Positions 57,101 through 64,000 of a stretch of 64,000 nt of DNA are shown piece after piece. Within the stretch, counting starts at the first letter, position 1. Each line of letters begins with the position of its first letter. The notes below the pieces were generated by a model. It did no database searches and was not told where the DNA came from. It saw only the letters and a list, made by a program, of their open reading frames with translations. The translations under genes and the position numbers were made by a program. Origin of the DNA: Iris pallida (taxonomy: Eukaryota; Streptophyta; Magnoliopsida; Asparagales; Iridaceae); contig JANAVB010029819.1 of assembly GCA_029216955.1 (NCBI GenBank), positions 33,936,747 through 34,000,746 of the forward strand, written 5' to 3'.

Positions 57101-58852
57101 TTTGTAGACAGATATTTATTAGGGAATTTGTAAGCAATCGTCATATCCCTAATTTTGTTAGAAGGGATTGTCGAATCTATGTTGATTGCCGGAGCTTTGT
57201 TTTCCTAAAACCTTTCTTTGTCTTCCTTGGACATCTTATCCTTATGGAAGAAAAGATAAGTCGTCCACTTGTTGATGTACGCCAGATGAGATGTACTTTC
57301 ATATATTATAGTACAAATCAGGTAGTGACACATCAGTTCCTCATGGACCTCAATCAACTGAGGATTAGTCTCTCTGATTTCACCCAATTCTCTGTTGGAA
57401 GGAACGTATTCCTCATGGGGCTTCCCCTATTGGCAGCTTCGAGATGAACTGCATCTCATGAAGGACAAGGCCCATTTATCTTTCGGAGTGGCAAAAGTTC
57501 CAGTCGAACTCATGTATATTTCCATCAAGGCCAGAAATAGGTTTCCGTTTGGAGGAATGCCCTGACTAGTGGAAGCTATCGCCTCATAAACCAAGGTCTT
57601 TCAACTTTGCTTCGAAGTTCTTCATCATCCAAATACTTATCTGGATCCAGTTCTGATTAAACGGAGTCAACCATCCCGGCAGCCTGGGATTCGTCTGAGG
57701 ATACAATACAGCAGCCTTCATAAATTCGTTGACAAACATTGGAGTTTGTACTGGTTGAATTAGACCCAAATCTTCACAGGGATTAGCTTCCGGCATGAGG
57801 CCAAAAATAGAAGTGACACCACCATTGGGAACACTAGCAAAATATTCCATGTCATTAGCATGCTCCCTCTTGAAAACAATTATACCTGGTCTTCCGTAAC
57901 TATTAGGAGTCAAATTCCACAGCATTCGTCGGTGGTGGGTAGCATGGAAAAATGCTGATAAATGATAATCTCGGTCCATATCTGGGAGATACATGGCTCT
58001 ATCCCCAAATTTGAATACCCAACACTCCTTCTTAGGATGTGTCTGGGATTTACAGTCACTGGCGTCCCCAAACAAGAAGGCCGGTTTTGCAAATTGTTGT
58101 GCATCTAGTGAAGTCAACAAATCTCCATTCATCATGGATAACAACATTCTATCCCCTTGAGCTGCTATCAGTTGTGCCCTCTATACTGGATATTCAGGGT
58201 TCGACTGAGGAAATTGGACATGAGATAAATCTTCCAGATAGTTCGAACCCACCATGCTAACTGACGATCCAAAAACTTCTACGAGAGGGTGAACTTGCAA
58301 ATCTACTGACAAAAGGACAAAAGAGATCAAATTAGTTTGGAAGTTTTATGACTTTTACGCTGACTAAAAGTTGATAAAAGTTTATGAAGTCTTTGTTTTA
58401 CAAAGTCGTTCAGTGATTGATGAATTTTACGCTACCATATGTTAAATGTGAGCGTAATATAACTTTTTACGCTGGCATGTATGAACATGGGCGTAGTTAA
58501 GTTTTATGCTAGCACATTAATTGTCGGCGTAATCCAAATTTTACGCTGACACGTATAACGTGGGCGTGCTCTTTTTATTTTTACGCTAACACGTATAACG
58601 TAGGCGTATATTATCATTTATGTTTTTACGCTAATACGTACGACGTGGGCGTAAAAACTGAGGGTTTGGGTTATCTTTTCCTTCTTCGACGAGTTTTCCC
58701 AGCCAAAGAATAGGGTTTTTATCCATCATAGGCGAGCTACGGCCGGGTTGGGTTGTTCGATGTGGTGTTGACGACTGAATGGGAGCCGACGATGAATCAA
58801 CGGCAGGTTTCTTCCCCTTGTTGCTGGCGGCGGAGGATTTCTTGGGAGCCAT
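54119..58852 (-). pseudogene. Element F antisense gene: plant-mobile-domain-like protein, multi-exon
   Basis: ATG at 58852-58850 (MAPKKSSAASNKGKKPAVDS, basic N-terminus). After an intron with acceptor TTTTGTCAG near 58304 comes the domain: VDLQVHPLVEVFGSSVSMVG, FKFGDRAMYLPDMDRDYHLS, LPGWLTPFNQNWIQISIWMM, ALLAGFLSLWLRRWVVPGIG, then PSRFARQFGYDQFYVGN (56410-56458). The RxARQFGYDQ box is a hallmark of the plant mobile domain. Then come a basic stretch (KLQKKKKRSSTKG), an acidic disordered region and a C-terminal coiled coil (CEVETELACLKAEREKMI) ending RRLEELKKLLHDVSTPP and TAA at 54119. Some stops and frame changes suggest decay or further introns. Antisense ORFs are known in some Tat elements; the role is unknown. 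Confidence 0.65.
58424..58657 (-). repeat. Six tandem TTTTACGC...GCGTA palindromic units
   Basis: Each unit of about 35-60 bp has TTTTACGCT at the left and GGCGTA or AGCGTA at the right, often with ACGTATAACGT between. Clear units begin at about 58424, 58466, 58500, 58537, 58578 and 58624; the third has TTTTATGCT. They lie in the first intron/5' region of the antisense gene. Confidence 0.8.
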
Positions 58853-58944
58853 CGGATCAAAGTGAGGGTTTCGAAAAAGACAGAGCAAAGGAATTCGAGA
58901 TTGCAAAAGGATGAGTAAAAGTGTTTTCTCTCTCTGAAGAACCC

Positions 58945-58952
58945 TATTTATA
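58945..58952 (-). promoter_or_regulatory. TATA box of the element F antisense gene
   Basis: The minus strand reads CCTATAAATAGGG, about 93 bp upstream of the ATG at 58852 and outside the 3' LTR. TTTACGC motifs lie upstream (59041-59079) and downstream. It indicates a promoter independent of the LTR. Confidence 0.6.
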
Positions 58953-59131
58953 GGAAGATTTCAAATCGGTTCAAATTCCAGAAATTGCACCGACTGTTGG
59001 ATGTCCCCGCTTTTACGTAGATGACTGTTGCGTATCCCGAATTTTACGCTGACTGGTCAAAACTCAATTTTTACGCTTCTGTTCAAAGTGTTCTAAATTT
59101 TGGAGATATTTGAAAACTTTGAAGGGGGTCT

Positions 59132-60243
59132 TGTAGGAGCGTAAAAAGTGCTAAAATGAAAGAGTCAAAGTGATAGGTCATTCCACTCCAATTGACCTAC
59201 TTTACGCCGCAGAGAGGCTAAATACTTTACGCCCAAGACAAGGCTAATCACTTTACGCCTAAAGCAGGCAGATCATTTTACGCTCGGCTCACCCATGATT
59301 TTACGCCAAGAGCAGATCAGCCACTTTTACGCTGGACAAAGCTGTCAAGTCTCGTATTTAATGCAAACTCTGACATGGAGATTAATGATGGCATATATCA
59401 CAGAATTCAAAGGGATTTGTTTTTATACAGAGACCAATGTTGTCGTTTAGTATGTGGATTGAGCTACCTTACGCTCATACTATGGCTTCTTTTACGCATG
59501 AAGACTATACGAGCTTTTACGCTCAACAGTTGACGTGTGCGTAAAGTCTATTTGAGCTACTTTTACGCTCAAGGTTATTTAACAACCACTTTATACGGGA
59601 AGTCTATTTCACGGCTACTTTACGCCTAGTCTACTGCTTTACGCTCAGATTACATTGGGGTTGTTTTACGCCCTATTCTTCTGACCAGCTTGGAACGTGG
59701 TTTGCCTACATGGCTTTCATGTCACACATCCCGAAGAACGTGTGTACGTGCATCCTATTCTTACTGAAATGATAGGACACATGTTAACATATACAGAGGA
59801 TGACTTTGGTGGGTGGCGGTTGTTGGCGTAAAGACGGAACTTTTGCTGAGTTTTTACGCACAAGAGCCCAAGTCTATAAATGGACTTATTTTTCTCAACA
59901 CAGACACAGAGATATAGGAGAGAATACAGAGATCAGAATTTAGAGATTTTGAGAGCATTCTTCTTCAACCTTTCTTTCAGAACAGAGTGAAGCAAAGCAA
60001 AAGCATTCGGCCTCGCCATCAGTGCCCAAGTGCGTCGATACCTTTCTGGTGACTTAGTTCTTCCGGTTGTTCAACTTCAAGCAGCGATCTTCATCATCAT
60101 CATATGGTCCAAGGAACAAAGTGATCATTTACAGATCAGACTTCCATAGCAATACTTTCCCAGAATCAAATTTGTACTTCTTGTACTTTTTCTTGTTTTA
60201 TTTTCAAAAGCCAATTCCTCCAGGCATTTTGTTAAGTGAAACA
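59132..60243 (+). mobile_element. 3' LTR of element F
   Basis: 1112 bp, followed by target copy AATGT. It contains 16 exact TTTACGC/GCGTAAA heptamers by hand count. Confidence 0.92.
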
Positions 60244-60248
60244 AATGT

Positions 60249-61822
60249 ATATAAAGATAATAAGTAAAATGAAATACAACTAAATAGTATAATTCTATCT
60301 AATTATGACAATGTATCACCGTTTATTTTGCAGAAAATAAATAATAAGTAAATGGATGCAAAATATGAGCTAAAGTAAATAGACAACAAATGGTAAGGTA
60401 TTTTGCATGGAGGTAGTATACAGAATGGCAACGCCCAATAACTCGAATCGTCAAAATAGTGAAGCAGTAAAAAGTCAAGTCCCACAAATGTCATCGAATG
60501 CTGAAATAAATATCACAAATATTTTTGGTATAAAAGAAAGGTCTAAGAACGCCTACCCAAAAGTTCAATTTTGGACACATGGGCAAAATCATAATTTTGG
60601 CTCAAAACGATGTCCGCTATTATTCCCGCTTTGTACCAAAAAGTGTGCTAGTACATAAGGTCTCTAAAGTCATCAAACTTATGTTTACGGGTCCGATTTG
60701 ACGATACGAACCCAACGTATATCCAAAATTGGATTCTGGTGGGTCGTATACAAATTTGTCCGTTGGATCGAGTTGCGGGTCCGCCAAAGTAGCGTTCTGG
60801 TCGATCTTCTTAGAATTGGACTGAACTTAGCTCACATGACCAGAAAACGGTCCTGACGACACAAGTTTTGTCTCGAAGTGATGAATATGCACGAAGTTAT
60901 GGGCTAGTTTACAAAGGGGCCGATACGGGATATCTCATCCGATACATCTCGATTTTGCCATTCACGTATAACAGAATTGAGTTCCGTCGAATCATACACA
61001 TCGACAACATCCATACCCGTCTTTCGATGCTCATGAGTTAAGATCACATCGTCCGATTTGTCGGGGCAGACGCCGTATCTGGGATTTTTCTACAAATTTA
61101 TGTTTTAAAATTGATTTTCTTTGCACATACACGATGAAACAAGAAACTACAAAAGATATTTGAAGGATTATAACTGATCTAAACTACTGTTCAATTAGTT
61201 TTGGATAAAGCCTACAGGGTTCATGGGAAATAGAACCAAAATGGGGGTTCATGAGCTGTGAAAAATTGTTTCCAAATATTTTTGGGATGTTTGAATCAAG
61301 TTTCTGGTTCGATGTCTCATCGACACCATAATCTATTTATTGGGACATCTAAAGGGTCAGGTAGGCTTTCTATACGATCAACTTGATTTGAAAATGATCA
61401 ATCACAAAAGGAGAGATGCGGTTGGGAAGGAGGGTACCTTGACTAAAATAGAAGCAGAGCGATGATATATTTCCGGCAGTTCGGTGGCGCTTTGGCGACC
61501 ACCGCCGACGCGTGGTGCAAGGGGGCATCAAAGGCTGGGGGTCCGCTGTGGCATGAGGGTGTCGAGCATAAAGCTTTCAATCGCCCAGATTGTTCTTCTC
61601 TTCTCGCTTCGGGTCAAAAAAATTTGAATTATACAAACAGCTTTATCCGATTTCTAATGGCATTTCACCTTGATGTAAATCTGTTTAAGCTGGGATTCTG
61701 TGTGATCCTATTGAGACTGGGATTGGGGTAGCCACTACTTCTTCTTCTTCTTCTTTTATTATTCTATTACTTATATATATACGTATATTACTGTATAGGA
61801 AAATTACTTCTGATTTTTATTT

Positions 61823-61907
<85 letters not shown>

Positions 61908-61988
61908 ATAAAAAAATCAAAAGTAATTTTCGCAACACTGTAAATATAAGTATATATATATATATATTATATATATTATATATATATA
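60249..61988. other. Unclassified sequence right of element F
   Basis: About 1.7 kb without recognised genes. It has the look of old LTR or untranslated retroelement sequence. An 89-codon frame at 61462-61731 has no recognisable motif. A CA microsatellite (61828-61903) and TA runs (61950-61988) close it. Confidence 0.45.
61828..61903 (+). repeat. (CA)n microsatellite
   Basis: A CA run with one AA interruption, followed by TA repeats. Confidence 0.95.
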
Positions 61989-62581
61989 TGTAACACCCTG
62001 TTTCTGAAAATTGGGGATTTTGAAAAATTATTATTTTATTATTTATTAGTGGTATTTTAGTCATGGTATGATTTTCTGGTGATTTTAGTTAAGTTAAACC
62101 AATTCTAAAGTCATGCTAAGTCATGACTTATTTGTGACTTTGTTAGTAAACCTTAGTGTAAACCCTAGTTTCTCTAACATAGAAGTTGCCATGACCATGA
62201 GAACTTGACCATAGGCTTAGAATATCATTTTAGTGATTTTTAGCCTAAGGGGTATTTTGGTAATTTTCTACGAATTAAGTAGGATTAGTGAGATTTTACT
62301 ATCATGGACTTTTGATTGGTGACTTGATAATCCCTAACCTAGTTACCCTAATCTAGAGGTTAGTTCCTAACCTAGAATGACTAGGGATTAGATATTATCA
62401 TTGGGTCAAAGCTATACAAATATCTAGATATTTACTTATTGATATTTTGCTTGATTTATGCAAAATATCTTAAAACCTTTACCAAAGTCCTTGCCTTAAC
62501 CTAGAAGCAAGCTTTGAACCCCCCCCCATGCCTTGTGGCCGGCCAAGACACCCCCATGATACCCCCTTGCCACCCCATTCC

Positions 62582-62588
62582 TATAAAA
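62582..62588 (+). promoter_or_regulatory. TATA box of LTR D
   Basis: CCTATAAAACTAACAC, about 590 bp into the LTR, the same distance as in LTR C. Confidence 0.55.
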
Positions 62589-63104
62589 CTAACACTTAGA
62601 ATTATTTCCATGTTTCATGACAAAACAAAACCAAGAAAAACCTAGAAATCCCATTCCTTCAAATCTCCACAACTTGGCCATTTTTGATCCAAATCACCTC
62701 TAGTTTTCTCCATTAGGTCACCTACAATCTAAGGGAGCCTAGGGAAGTGAGCTACTCAAGTTTCACCAAGGAAGGACAAGTTGGGCTATTGGATGTACAC
62801 CCTCATTTAGTAGAAATTCAAGACTTTGCACACATAGAGGTAAATATATCTAAACCTAGTTAATATACTGTTTTTTTCTTCATTATTGCATGCATATAGT
62901 TATAATATAGCTGTGGGTAAGGTTTGGTAAAATCTAGGAATTGTTTGGTGTCGTATCGGACACGTATCCTATTGTCAACACATTGAAATTTAGTGTAAAT
63001 TACACACTGTCTTAGTATAAATTTACTCACTGTTTTCTAAATCTTTTTGAACCAAAAACCTAGCCTAGCTAACCCTAACCCTAACCCTGTGTCACTGAGC
63101 ACGT

Positions 63105-63800
63105 TTTGAGCTTGTGTCGTGTCCAAAACTGGACACAAAGCTCTCGGACACAATACTGTTTTTACACTGAAAAATCCCCTGCTACCACCCCCTTGGTTCT
63201 TCCTACACACGACACTAGGACACGAGAAAATTGGTGGACACGAGGGGGCAATGTCTGCGCACATGCCCCCAAAATTTGGTGTCGCCTCGTGTCGTGTCGA
63301 GTGAGAAAACTCACTCGCACTGGACACGGGCTGACAGTGCACGCGCACATTTTCTGCACTGACACGCGACTCGTGTCGCACGGACACGAGTCGTGGACAC
63401 CTCGTGGTGACACGATTGTGTAGCCCAACACGTGGGCTACACGTGGACATGATCACGAGGCCCCACGTGGCCCGTGTCGTGTCCACGAGGCGTGTGACTC
63501 ACTGTACGACGTAGTGCAAAACACGCGTATCAGTCGTATTTTCACGACTGATACGGCCCTCATGTCGACACTGTGCGACACTTGGACATGAGAGACACTG
63601 GGACACCTATCCTGACCCTAGGCGAACCACACACGCGTGAGCACGAGACACGGGTGCAAGTGTGTCGTGTCCTAGAGTGAACTGCACGCGTGCACGACGC
63701 TGTGCACGCGTGGGTGTATCAGGAATTTACCCGAGCCATGTTTTAGGCGGTTGGACACGTTGTGTCATGTCGTGGTGGACTCCTAGACACACTAGACACT
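63105..63800 (+). promoter_or_regulatory. G-box/GTGTC-rich array in LTR D
   Basis: About 700 bp dense in GTGTC/GACAC and CACGTG-type motifs (AACACGTGGG, CTACACGTGG, CCCACGTGG). It is the plus-strand counterpart of the LTR C array. Confidence 0.6.
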
Positions 63801-64000
63801 AGAGGATGTGTGGGGCTTTAATTACCAACCTAGGGATTCGAGCCATAGCTCGATTTGTTGTGAGTTTTTGGGATTACCCCATTTTCCTGCACAGTGCAAA
63901 TATTTCCAGATTTGGGTTATTTTCCCAGTTTTTAAAATTCGAGTTTCAAACCTAATTTTGATGTGAATTATATATGTATATGTGTATTTCAGTGTATGTA

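Larger units (their letters stand above)
46925..60243 (+). mobile_element. Element F: complete 13.3-kb Tat-type LTR element, no RT/integrase, with antisense gene
   Basis: LTRs are 46925-48041 and 59132-60243, with target duplication AATGT (46920-46924 and 60244-60248). Order: primer site, ORF1 with Cys-containing repeats, gag, G-patch-like motif, protease, a second G-patch-like motif, antisense plant-mobile-domain gene, polypurine tract GAAGGGGGTC (59121-59130), LTR. DPGSS and ILGRPWLH in the protease and the gag type point to the Tat lineage. I find no YxDD RT, RNase H or integrase, so it is non-autonomous. By eye the LTRs are about 96% identical. Confidence 0.85.
61989..64000 (+). mobile_element. 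LTR D of a Ty3/gypsy element, cut by the window end
   Basis: It begins TGTAACACCCTGTTTCTGAA in TA repeat, the same start type as LTR C (TGTAACACCCAATTTTCTGA). It contains a TATA box, a candidate donor AG/GTAAAT (62839/62840) and a G-box/GTGTC array. Its end and its identity as 5', 3' or solo LTR are outside the window. Confidence 0.82.

Noticed and set aside
58424..58657. CRISPR-like array of regular repeats
   Set aside because: The sequence is a plant retroelement. The repeats are imperfect palindromic units with similar, non-unique spacers and no cas genes.
61462..61731. 89-codon frame as a host gene
   Set aside because: No recognisable motif, no exon structure and no homologous frame elsewhere in the window.
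63060..63090. Short (CCCTAA)n-like telomeric motif
   Set aside because: There are only about three units, embedded in an LTR, so it is not an interstitial telomere array.

Overview
This window is a transposon graveyard from a repeat-rich flowering-plant genome. The evidence is the set of families present: plant Ty3/gypsy elements with a chromodomain-like tail, Ty1/copia gag-pol, plant L1-type LINEs with a DUF4283/CCHC ORF1, a CACTA-type Transposase_24 relative, a Tat-type element with an antisense plant mobile domain gene, and initiator-Met and Arg tRNA primer sites. I see no intact host gene. The only host-like coding piece is one isolated fimbrin-type exon. Most open frames outside element proteins come from microsatellites, a purine minisatellite or LTR sequence. 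Nothing identifies the species.

Layout. Positions 1-4717 hold the end of a Ty3/gypsy element (A): a gag remnant, then a 3.27-kb 3' LTR. Element A and a second, complete Ty3/gypsy element (B, 4889-28280, target duplication TCGCA) both sit inside an old minus-strand LINE (LINE 2), whose pieces are 4718-4888 and 28281-32302. The 5' LTR of B was hit in its TA microsatellite by a plus-strand LINE (LINE 1, 7239-17686). ORF2 of LINE 1 was hit in turn by a minus-strand gag-only LTR element (10147-15101, target duplication TCATG). So the nest is LINE 2, then B, then LINE 1, then the gag-only element, which is the youngest. Positions 32303-33586 are a diverged minus-strand LTR (E) ending at a 13-base assembly gap. 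Positions 34250-35826 are a decayed CACTA-type transposase gene with introns, followed by the fimbrin exon (36782-36952) and a decayed minus-strand copia element (37217-41376). Positions 42056-46396 are a minus-strand solo LTR (C) with target duplication GCGAT. Positions 46925-60243 are a complete 13.3-kb element (F, target duplication AATGT), and 61989 to the end is the start of a further LTR (D).

Two systems stand out. (1) Element F has LTRs, a tRNA-Arg-like primer site, an unusual first ORF with Cys-containing repeats, gag and an aspartic protease, but I find no reverse transcriptase, RNase H or integrase. In their place is a 4.7-kb antisense gene with its own TATA box whose product contains a plant-mobile-domain-like motif. 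The LTRs, first ORF and antisense promoter region carry roughly 40 copies of TTTACGC/GCGTAAA, and the 9 kb of gag, protease and antisense coding sequence appear to have none. (2) The long Ty3/gypsy LTRs A, B and C, otherwise very different, share in the same order a GT splice-donor-like site, a long interval packed with TTGAC(C/T) motifs, a 50-54-nt exon-like block, an identical GC-type donor block, and a 3' acceptor that opens a conserved acidic reading frame. LTRs B, C and D also carry G-box/GTGTC-rich arrays. These LTRs look like promoter plus intron-containing leaders.

Decay is dominated by C-to-T type changes (CAG to TAG, CGA to TGA, G-box CACGTG to CACATG), as expected for heavily methylated, silenced DNA.
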